Positions 52,864 through 59,645 of a stretch of 64,000 nucleotides of DNA are shown here, one piece after another; positions within the stretch are counted from its first letter, which is position 1; each line of letters begins with the position of its first letter. The stretch is from positions 124,001 to 188,000 of the forward strand of contig CANHGR010000005.1 of NCBI GenBank assembly GCA_947460875.1, in the 5' to 3' direction. A model generated the notes under the pieces. That model worked only from the letters and a program-made list of their open reading frames with translations, did no database searches and was not told the DNA's origin. The position numbers and the translations under genes were made by a program. The stretch comes from Sphingobacteriaceae bacterium. Lineage in GTDB: Bacteria > Bacteroidota > Bacteroidia > Sphingobacteriales > Sphingobacteriaceae.

Positions 52864-53477
52864 TCACAACCCAACACTCTGCCTTCTCCGTCTCTCGTTT
52901 TCAATTATTTTTAGTTTCCTGCCGGTACTTCCGGCAATCGAGCTATTTTCTTCCGCCCTTCTAAACAGATAGGGCAAAACAGCATGCAGTAATCCATAAG
53001 GAACATCTTTAGCAACATTATATCCTGCGTAAGCGAGATTAAAGCTCAAACTGTCACCCATCCCGAATAATTGTGCGAAATAAAGATGTGGATGGTTCTT
53101 TGGAATGTTCCGCAGAGCGATTAATTTTGAAATAATAAGGCAGCTTTCATCATTATGGCTGCCGGCAACTATCGGGATTTTATCAACGCTATCGACGCGA
53201 AATTCAAGGGCATCATTAAAATCTTGGTCTGCAGAAACTTTGTCGACATGAATTGGGCTAGTATAACTCTTGGCATCCGCCAGATCGCGTTCCTTTTCCA
53301 TATATTCGGCGCGAACCAATTTCGCACCCAGGGTAAAACCGGATCACTGTGCATTTCCAGCATCTAGCCTTAAAGTTGCCGGCTTGTCATTTCTATACCG
53401 CTGGCAGGTATTGTAAACCACTGCTTTATCGCGGTTGTTTCCGTATTTTCGAAATCGATATGTGTACCGTCTAACAT
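52864..53477 (-). pseudogene. Proline dehydrogenase remnant with internal deletion
   Basis: ATG 53477 starts MLDGTHIDFENTETTA, similar to the N-terminus I recall for Bacteroidota proline dehydrogenase. It then jumps into the C-terminal third in shifted frames: NTCQRYRNDKPATL, GFTLGAKLVRAEYMEKER (family motif LVRGAYMEKER, with Gly changed to Glu), then DSVDKIPIVAGSHNDESCL, LYFAQLFGMGDSLSFNLAYA and YLFRRAEENSSIAGSTGRKL. The last 150 codons are an open frame (52864-53319). Most of the barrel, roughly 200 residues or more, is missing and at least two frameshifts are present. Loss would block proline catabolism unless another copy exists. Confidence 0.8.
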
Positions 53478-53527
53478 GGCATAAAATTACAAACTAGAAG
53501 TCCTATAACCTTCGAAAACAATTTACG

Positions 53528-53535
53528 TAAGTTTG
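53528..53535 (+). promoter_or_regulatory. -7 box immediately before the S4-aroB operon
   Basis: TAAGTTTG matches TAnnTTTG and lies only 4 bases before ATG 53540, so the transcript would begin at or within a base or two of the start codon (leaderless or nearly so). Confidence 0.5.
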
Positions 53536-53539
53536 TGCC

Positions 53540-53746
53540 ATGATTGAATTTAAATTGGAAGGCGAATATATTTTTCTTATTCAACTTTTAAAAGCAACTA
53601 ACCAAGTAGAATCCGGTGGAGAAGCACAAGCTGTAGTAAGCGAAGGACTTGTGAAATACAACGGAATTGTAGATTATCGCAAACGTCTAAAGGTAAAAAT
53701 TGGTGATACAATTGAGTTTAACAATAAACAGGTGATCGTAAAATAA
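53540..53746 (+). CDS. Small S4-domain RNA-binding protein
   Basis: A 68-residue protein made of one S4 domain: FLIQLLKATNQVESGGEAQA, then VVSEGLVKYNGIVDYRKRLKV and GDTIEFNNKQVIV, similar to E. coli YbcJ. S4 domains bind RNA, usually tRNA or rRNA. The target is unknown. It is followed after 3 bases by aroB, so the pair is one operon; this small gene next to aroB is, as I recall, common in the phylum. Confidence 0.85.
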   Translation: MIEFKLEGEYIFLIQLLKATNQVESGGEAQAVVSEGLVKYNGIVDYRKRLKVKIGDTIEFNNKQVIVK

Positions 53747-53749
53747 TCT

Positions 53750-54817
53750 ATGAACCCGATAATAAGCAATGGCCATTCTGTCTATTTTGACAATGACCTA
53801 GGTGAACTGAAATCTTTCCTTGAACGAGGCAACTATTCTAAAATCTTCTTGTTAACAGATTATAATACTTCAAAACATTGTCTGCCTTTTCTGCAGCATT
53901 GTATACCCTCGCTTACACAATTTGATATTATTGAGGTTGATCCAGGCGAAGAAAATAAAAATATAGATTTCTGTATTGGCATTTGGAATATGCTCTTGGA
54001 TTTTAATGCAGATCGCAATAGCCTGCTTATTAATTTGGGTGGAGGTGTTGTAAGTGATATGGGCGGCTTTGCTGCTTCAACCTATAAAAGAGGCATCGAT
54101 TTTGTACAGGTACCTACTACCCTGCTGTCTCAAGTTGATGCTTCTGTTGGAGGCAAAACAGGAATAGACCTAGGAAACGTAAAAAATATTATTGGCACAT
54201 TTACTCAGCCGAAAGCAGTTTTTATTTCAACAGGATTTTTAGACACCCTTGATCAACGTCAACTGGTTTCAGGCTTTGCAGAAGTGATTAAACACGGACT
54301 AATCTTTGATGCTGCATACTTTCGCCAAATCAAGATGATAAAAGCAGAAGGTATCAGCTCTGATATTATTAATCGCTCGATTGAGATTAAAAATGAAGTC
54401 GTTACCAAAGATCCGCTTGAAAAAGGTCTCAGAAAAATATTAAACTACGGACATACGATTGGACATGCAGTTGAAGGCTTGTCGCTTAAACACGATAAAA
54501 ATCCTCTGCTGCATGGCGAAGCTATCGCTATTGGAATGATCTGTGAGGCCTATTTATCAGTAACTCACAACAAACTTAGCAAAGCTGAGTTGGAAGAAAT
54601 TGGAGCTTATATACGTTCGGTCTTCCCTGATTATTCCTTAAACGGCGAAAGCTATTCTGAGTTGATCGAGATCATGAAAAACGACAAAAAGAATAGTGGT
54701 GGAGAAATTGGGTTTGCGTTGCTTAACAAGATAGGATGTTGTGACTATAACATTTATTTATCCGAAGACTCAATTGTGGATAGCTTGAATTACTATAAGG
54801 AACTAGTGGGCAGATGA
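53750..54817 (+). CDS. aroB: 3-dehydroquinate synthase
   Basis: Converts DAHP to 3-dehydroquinate, the second step of the shikimate pathway. The 355-residue NAD- and metal-dependent enzyme has the glycine-rich LINLGGGVVSDMGGFAASTY, VPTTLLSQVDASVGGKTGID (conserved substrate-binding motif), GFAEVIKHGLI (metal ligands) and NYGHTIGHAVE with the metal-binding histidines. Length is normal. The DAHP synthase that feeds it lies at 56023, and aroA and aroC follow, so most of the trunk pathway is here. aroD, aroE and aroK are absent. Confidence 0.97.
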   Translation: MNPIISNGHSVYFDNDLGELKSFLERGNYSKIFLLTDYNTSKHCLPFLQHCIPSLTQFDIIEVDPGEENKNIDFCIGIWNMLLDFNADRNSLLINLGGGVVSDMGGFAASTYKRGIDFVQVPTTLLSQVDASVGGKTGIDLGNVKNIIGTFTQPKAVFISTGFLDTLDQRQLVSGFAEVIKHGLIFDAAYFRQIKMIKAEGISSDIINRSIEIKNEVVTKDPLEKGLRKILNYGHTIGHAVEGLSLKHDKNPLLHGEAIAIGMICEAYLSVTHNKLSKAELEEIGAYIRSVFPDYSLNGESYSELIEIMKNDKKNSGGEIGFALLNKIGCCDYNIYLSEDSIVDSLNYYKELVGR

Positions 54818-54898
54818 GATTTTAGATGGAATATATTACCTAGAGCTAATAATACATCTCAGAAAAAAATTAAAATTTCGTTAATAGAATATTTTTTT

Positions 54899-54906
54899 TA
54901 CTTTTG
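54899..54906 (+). promoter_or_regulatory. -7 box of the attenuated pheA operon
   Basis: TACTTTTG matches TAnnTTTG and lies 12 bases before the leader-peptide ATG. Transcription would begin near 54912. No clear -33 element. Confidence 0.6.
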
Positions 54907-54918
54907 AAAACGTAAACA

Positions 54919-54981
54919 ATGAAATTCAACTACGCATATTACTTCGGTTACTTTTACTTTAACAGTAAGAGCCGGGACTAA
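54919..54981 (+). CDS. Phe/Tyr-rich leader peptide of the pheA attenuator
   Basis: A 20-codon frame, MKFNYAYYFGYFYF followed by NSKSRD and TAA. Codons 3-14 contain four Phe and five Tyr, far above chance. Its stop codon overlaps the first copy of the GCCGGGACT element, so a ribosome that finishes the peptide would sit on the antiterminator arm. Nine regulatory codons in a row of twelve is the classic design of a leader that senses charged tRNA-Phe and tRNA-Tyr. No other function is expected. Confidence 0.85.
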   Translation: MKFNYAYYFGYFYFNSKSRD

Positions 54982-55040
54982 TTGCGTTAATCTATAAAAT
55001 TTAACGAAGAGTCCTGGCCAAAAGCCGGGACTTTTTTTTT
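54967..55040 (+). terminator. Transcription attenuator (antiterminator/terminator switch) before pheA
   Basis: The element GCCGGGACT occurs twice, at 54971-54979 and 55024-55032. Between them AGTCCTGGC (55010-55018) is complementary to both, with one G-T pair. Pairing with the second copy around the loop CAAAA gives a stem followed by T9 (55032-55040), a rho-independent terminator. Pairing with the first copy, with CGTTAA/TTAACG (54985-54990 and 55001-55006) as an inner stem, gives an antiterminator that prevents it. The leader peptide ends on the first copy. pheA starts 7 bases after the T tract. Confidence 0.85.
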
Positions 55041-55047
55041 AACAACC

Positions 55048-55878
55048 ATGCAGACGAAAAAAATAGCCATTCAGGGAATAAAAGCTTCTTTTCACGAAGA
55101 AGCCGCGTTCAAGTACTTCGGTGAAGACATCGAAACTATTGAGTGCGATTCATTTCGTGCTACCTGCGAAGCACTGAAGTCTAAAAATGCAGACTACACC
55201 GTAATGGCTATTGAAAACTCGATCGCAGGCAGTATTCTTCCAAACTATTCGCTATTGCGTGACTATCATTTTACTATCGCCGGCGAAGTGTGCCTGCCGA
55301 TTCAACTTCATTTATTAGCCCTGCCAGGCGTTAAATTTGAACAGATCAAATACGCTGAATCGCACCCTATCGCGCTTCGGCAGTGTGTTGATTTCTTTTA
55401 TGAATATCCTCATATACAAATAGTTGAGAGTACCGATACAGCTGCTTGCGCTAAGAAAATTCGCGATAATCAGCTTACTGATACGGTTGCAATCGCAAAT
55501 ACTCTTGCTGCAAAAACCTATGGCCTGGACATAATGGAACGTCGAATAGAATCTAATAAACAAAATTACACGCGCTTCCTAATCCTGTCGGATAGCATAA
55601 ATAGTGAAAATAAAGATGCAAATAAAGCCTCTTTAAGTTTTCAAGTAGGTAACGAAATTGGTGCGCTTGCAAAAATCTTGAATATCTTTGCCGAACAAAA
55701 TATAAACATGAGTAAAATTCAATCAATGCCTGTATTGGGTAAAAGAAATGAATATAACTTTTATGTCGATGTAGAATGGAATAACCGAACCGAATATGAA
55801 AAAGCCATTGCAAAAGTACTTCGGTATGCTATAAATTTTACCATTATGGGCGAATACTGCAAGAATGACAAAGTGTGA
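55048..55878 (+). CDS. pheA: Prephenate dehydratase
   Basis: Converts prephenate to phenylpyruvate, the committed step to phenylalanine. The 276-residue protein has the PDT core (AIQGIKASFHEEAAFKYFG, then MAIENSIAGSILPNYSLL and the NYTRFLIL motif with the Thr-Arg-Phe catalytic triplet) and a C-terminal ACT domain from about 190 (LSFQVGNEIGALAKILNIFA), which in homologues binds phenylalanine for feedback inhibition. No chorismate mutase is fused; that activity is on the DAHP synthase gene downstream. The attenuator directly upstream controls it. Confidence 0.95.
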   Translation: MQTKKIAIQGIKASFHEEAAFKYFGEDIETIECDSFRATCEALKSKNADYTVMAIENSIAGSILPNYSLLRDYHFTIAGEVCLPIQLHLLALPGVKFEQIKYAESHPIALRQCVDFFYEYPHIQIVESTDTAACAKKIRDNQLTDTVAIANTLAAKTYGLDIMERRIESNKQNYTRFLILSDSINSENKDANKASLSFQVGNEIGALAKILNIFAEQNINMSKIQSMPVLGKRNEYNFYVDVEWNNRTEYEKAIAKVLRYAINFTIMGEYCKNDKV

Positions 55879-55940
55879 GGAGCAGAATTCAGGACGCTTT
55901 ACACATGGATTATAGATAGTTGAATAAAGAAATACGACTT

Positions 55941-55996
55941 TCAACCATTGAATAGCCAAAAATTGAAACAGTGCACGATTGAACCACTGAACCGCT
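55941..55996. repeat. Degenerate 9-nt repeat between pheA and DAHP synthase
   Basis: The spacer can be divided into 9-base units related to ATTGAACCA, for example ACCATTGAA, ATTGAAACA, GATTGAACC and ACTGAACCG. It lies in an operon gap of 144 bases. Similar ATTGAACCA-type arrays occur, as I recall, in many Sphingobacteriaceae intergenic regions. No function known. Confidence 0.4.
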
Positions 55997-56022
55997 AAAA
56001 AACGATAACAGAACAAAAGAAT

Positions 56023-57138
56023 ATGAAATTAGACCTTAAAATCCAACCACTTTCAACATGGCTAAAACCAGCAACTGAAAATAGGCCTCTAGTAATTGCA
56101 GGTCCTTGCAGCGCGGAAACAGAAGACCAGTTAATTGCCACTGCGCATTTATTGGCTAAAACAGGAAAAATTTCTGCCCTCCGCGCTGGAATTTGGAAGC
56201 CTCGTACTCGTCCGGGAGAATTTGAAGGCATTGGTAGCATCGGACTTAAATGGCTAAATCGTGCAAAAGAAGAAACCGGTTTACCAACTGCAGTTGAAGT
56301 CGCAACGGCTAGGCATGTTGAAGAAGCACTAGCATCGGGAGTCGATATTCTTTGGGTGGGTGCGCGTTCTACAGCAAATCCATTTACTGTGCAAGAAATT
56401 GCAGACGCCCTTCGCGGAGTTGATATCCCGGTAATGGTAAAGAATCCGGTCAATCCCGACCTTTCTTTATGGATTGGCGCTCTCGAACGAATCAACAATG
56501 CCGGTATCCAGAAAATTGCGGCTATTCACCGCGGGTTTAGTTCATATGAAAAATCGGCATTCCGTAATGAACCAATGTGGGAACTGGCTATTCAGCTGAA
56601 AACGATTTGTCCTGAACTACCAATAATAAATGATCCAAGCCATATATGCGGCAATCGCGAATTAATCCCTTATATTAGTCAGAAGGCATTTGACATGGAT
56701 ATGCAGGGCGTGATGATCGAATCACACCTTGACCCTTCTGTTGCCTGGACTGATGCAAAACAGCAGCTCACTCCTTCTGCACTTTCTGATCTTATAGATC
56801 ATCTTACTCTTCGCCACGTGGAGCCGCAAAACGCTGCATTGTCTGATAAATTAGCCGAACTCAGAAACAAGATTGATCAGTTGGATGATCAAATCATTCA
56901 GAAAATATCTGAAAGAATGGCCGTTGTGGAGAAAATTGGAGAACATAAGCGTGACAATGATGTCACCATACTTCAGGTTAATCGTTGGGATGAGATCATG
57001 CATAAACGTACAGCATTCGCAAAAGCACTAAAACTTGATCTAAATTTCACGGCAAAGCTTTTAGAATTGATGCATAGCGAATCTATCCGCAAGCAAACAG
57101 AGATTATGAATAACAAACCCGTTGCTGAAGAAAAATGA
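56023..57138 (+). CDS. DAHP synthase fused to chorismate mutase
   Basis: A bifunctional 371-residue enzyme. The N-terminal DAHP synthase of the AroA(Q)/Neu-like type (about 1-265) has VIAGPCSAETEDQ, RAGIWKPRTRPGEFEGIG, VDILWVGARSTANP and PIINDPSHICGNREL. A C-terminal chorismate mutase of AroQ type (about 275-360) has LAELRNKIDQLDDQIIQKIS and ERMAVVEKIGEHKRDN. Such fusions make DAHP at the start of the pathway and prephenate near its end, where the mutase gives feedback control. The gene ends in an ATGA overlap with aroA. A prephenate dehydrogenase, often present here in the phylum, is missing. Confidence 0.93.
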   Translation: MKLDLKIQPLSTWLKPATENRPLVIAGPCSAETEDQLIATAHLLAKTGKISALRAGIWKPRTRPGEFEGIGSIGLKWLNRAKEETGLPTAVEVATARHVEEALASGVDILWVGARSTANPFTVQEIADALRGVDIPVMVKNPVNPDLSLWIGALERINNAGIQKIAAIHRGFSSYEKSAFRNEPMWELAIQLKTICPELPIINDPSHICGNRELIPYISQKAFDMDMQGVMIESHLDPSVAWTDAKQQLTPSALSDLIDHLTLRHVEPQNAALSDKLAELRNKIDQLDDQIIQKISERMAVVEKIGEHKRDNDVTILQVNRWDEIMHKRTAFAKALKLDLNFTAKLLELMHSESIRKQTEIMNNKPVAEEK

Positions 57139-58397
57139 GTTTAGAAAGTCTGATCCTTTCTAAAAAAACTCGAGAATTTTCGGGCATGATCCAACTCACA
57201 GGATCTAAAAGCGAAAGCAACCGTGCATTGATTCTAGAGGCGCTGAGTGATGGCAAAGTGGTGGTTAATAATCTGTCTTCTGCTGCAGATACCGTCACGT
57301 TAGACCGCATCCTAAGTTCCAATCTCGAACTTCAAACCTCTGCCCTCATAGACGTAGGTCCAGCTGGCACTGCAATGCGCTTTCTAACGGCCTATTACGC
57401 AACAAAAACGCAAAGCGATGTAACCCTAACAGGAACAGAGCGAATGAAACAACGACCCATCGGCATACTTGCAGATGCACTTATTTCACTAGGCGCCAAA
57501 ATCGAATATGAAGAAAAAGATGGATTCCCTCCAATAATATTGAAAGCGGGCTTCGCTCAGAAGTCAAAACGAATCAAGATTAAAGGCGACATCAGTTCTC
57601 AATATATTACTGCTTTATTATTGATCGCTGCAACACTACCGTTAGGGCTTGAACTTGAAATAGATGGTGATCTTACTTCCAGGCCCTATGTTGAAATGAC
57701 CTTGGCATTGTTGGATCAAACCGGCATTAAACATACCTGGAAAGACAATTTAATAGAGATTGTTGCCCAGCCATTTCAAGCCGGAAACATTAACGTTGAG
57801 CCGGATTGGAGCGCTGCATCGTATTGGTATGCTATCGCTGCACTTTGCACAAACGCTGAGATACGACTTCCCTACCTCAGAAAATACAGCCTTCAGGGCG
57901 ACAGCCGTATCGCTGAGATTATGGCCAATTTTGGTATCACGTCGGTTTTTGATGAAAACGGCCTTACCATTACAAAAGAAGATAAAGTATTGTCTAGAAA
58001 GATCTTCGATTTTAAAGAATGTCCTGACTTGGCTCAAACGGTGATTGTCTGTTGCGCGGCCCTCGGGCACGATGCTACGTTTACCGGATTGGAAACGTTG
58101 AAAATAAAAGAAACAGACCGAGTTCTTGCTTTACAGAACGAACTGGGCAAAATGGGGGTTAAATTGATCGAGAAAAATATGGTTTATAAACTCGACTGTT
58201 CTGAACGCTTTACTCCCGAAAAGATTTACATTAATACCTACGAAGATCACCGCATGGCGATGGCTTTTGCTCCGCTTGCACTCATAATCAATGAAGTTGA
58301 AGTTGAAGATCCTTCTGTCGTAAATAAATCTTATCCACATTTCTGGGATGATTTGAGCAAGGCAGGGTTTGGAATTAACGTATTGCGTAATGCCTAG
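57135..58397 (+). CDS. aroA: 3-phosphoshikimate 1-carboxyvinyltransferase (EPSP synthase)
   Basis: Adds enolpyruvate to shikimate 3-phosphate. The 420-residue inside-out barrel protein has LTGSKSESNRALIL (substrate-binding start), VGPAGTAMRFLTAYYA, GTERMKQRPIGILADALISL and, near the end, KIKETDRVLALQNELGKMGV with EDHRMAMAFAPLAL. The alanine in the PAGTAMR motif matches the usual glyphosate-sensitive layout, but sensitivity cannot be judged from this. The start overlaps the end of the DAHP synthase gene by four bases, so it is in the same operon. Confidence 0.96.
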   Translation: MSLESLILSKKTREFSGMIQLTGSKSESNRALILEALSDGKVVVNNLSSAADTVTLDRILSSNLELQTSALIDVGPAGTAMRFLTAYYATKTQSDVTLTGTERMKQRPIGILADALISLGAKIEYEEKDGFPPIILKAGFAQKSKRIKIKGDISSQYITALLLIAATLPLGLELEIDGDLTSRPYVEMTLALLDQTGIKHTWKDNLIEIVAQPFQAGNINVEPDWSAASYWYAIAALCTNAEIRLPYLRKYSLQGDSRIAEIMANFGITSVFDENGLTITKEDKVLSRKIFDFKECPDLAQTVIVCCAALGHDATFTGLETLKIKETDRVLALQNELGKMGVKLIEKNMVYKLDCSERFTPEKIYINTYEDHRMAMAFAPLALIINEVEVEDPSVVNKSYPHFWDDLSKAGFGINVLRNA

Positions 58398-58459
58398 TCG
58401 GTATTACGATTATTTAAAGTTTAGCAACTGAAAATAGATGTCAAAGTTGATATGAGCTC

Positions 58460-58493
58460 GTCTCAATATTTATATTTCAATACTCAATACTAG
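58460..58493. repeat. TCAATACT-type micro-repeat before aroC
   Basis: TCTCAATATT, TTTCAATACTCAATACTAG is an imperfect array of 7-8 base CAATACT units just before the aroC ATG. Its meaning is unknown; it may act only as AT-rich leader. Confidence 0.3.
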
Positions 58494-58497
58494 AAAA

Positions 58498-59586
58498 ATG
58501 GCTGGCAACTCATTCGGACAATTATTTCGTATCAGCACCTATGGTGAATCACATGGCAAGGCAATTGGTGTAGTTATTGATGGCTGTCCGCCAAACATAA
58601 TCATCGACGATGAATTTATTCAAGGTGAACTAGACAAAAGAAAACCAGGTCAGTCGAAAATAACCACTCAGCGCAAGGAAAGCGATGAGTTTCAGATCCT
58701 TTCGGGGATATTTGAAGGCAGAACAACAGGTACCCCCATCCTGATTAATATTCCGAACTCAGATCAAAAATCAAAGGATTACGATCATAATAAAGATATC
58801 TTTCGCCCTTCGCATGCAGACTACACCTATCAGGAAAAATACGGAATCCGCGATCATCGCGGCGGTGGACGCTCCTCCGCCCGCGAAACTGCAGCTCGCG
58901 TTGCTGCAGCTGCTATTGCGAAACTGTACCTTAAACAACTAGGAATAGAAATTTTCGCGCATGTATCTGGGGTGGGCGAAATTGAGTCTACGGATCTCGT
59001 TTCTGGAAACATAACGTCTTTACTTGAGAAGCGTGAAGCTAATCTGGTACGCTGCGCTGATCCCGTCGTGGCTGATAAAATGCTTGAATTAATCGAGAAA
59101 ACGAGAAAATTGGGCGATACCGTTGGTGGTAGGATTTCCTGTGTTATCCGTAACTGTCCGGTGGGCTTAGGCGAGCCCGTTTTTGATAAATTACACGCTG
59201 ATCTTGGTAAAGCGATGTTAAGCATCAATGCGGTTCATGGATTTGAATACGGATCTGGATTTGCCGGCTCTAGAATGAAAGGTTCTGAACATAATGATAT
59301 ACCTATCCCTTCCAGGGATGCCGGACTTCATTCTGAAACCAATTTCGCTGGTGGAATCCTTGGTGGAATTTCCAATGGCATGGATATCAGCTTCCGCGTT
59401 GCATTTAAACCAGTAGCAACTATTATGCAGAATCAGTCGACAGTTGATAAATCAGGCAATGCTGCAGAAATCATGGGCAAAGGACGTCATGATCCTTGCG
59501 TGGTGCCTAGAGCGGTTGCTATTGTAGAGGCTATGGCAGCATTAGTAATCGTTGATCACTACTTGAGAAATAAAGCGTACAAATAA
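58498..59586 (+). CDS. aroC: Chorismate synthase
   Basis: The final common step to aromatic amino acids: an FMN-dependent anti-elimination that makes chorismate. The 362-residue protein has [19 protein letters not shown] (signature 1), [20 protein letters not shown] (signature 2) and [20 protein letters not shown] (near signature 3), with [17 protein letters not shown] at the end. Length is normal. It lies 100 bases after aroA, so it may be in the same operon or have its own start in the spacer. Confidence 0.97.
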   Translation: MAGNSFGQLFRISTYGESHGKAIGVVIDGCPPNIIIDDEFIQGELDKRKPGQSKITTQRKESDEFQILSGIFEGRTTGTPILINIPNSDQKSKDYDHNKDIFRPSHADYTYQEKYGIRDHRGGGRSSARETAARVAAAAIAKLYLKQLGIEIFAHVSGVGEIESTDLVSGNITSLLEKREANLVRCADPVVADKMLELIEKTRKLGDTVGGRISCVIRNCPVGLGEPVFDKLHADLGKAMLSINAVHGFEYGSGFAGSRMKGSEHNDIPIPSRDAGLHSETNFAGGILGGISNGMDISFRVAFKPVATIMQNQSTVDKSGNAAEIMGKGRHDPCVVPRAVAIVEAMAALVIVDHYLRNKAYK

Positions 59587-59645
59587 ACGTAGCGTTTGGC
59601 GCAAAGCAGTTGGCGCAAGTCGCAATACGCTATATGTAAAACGCT
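59587..59645. repeat. GC-rich degenerate repeat between aroC and the E1 gene
   Basis: ACGTAGCGTTTGGCGCAAAG, CAGTTGGCGCAAGTCGC: GGCG(C/T)-centred units repeat in a convergent gap of about 60 bases. It resembles the elements at 8790-8842 and 31497-31556. No terminator-like T tract. Confidence 0.45.
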
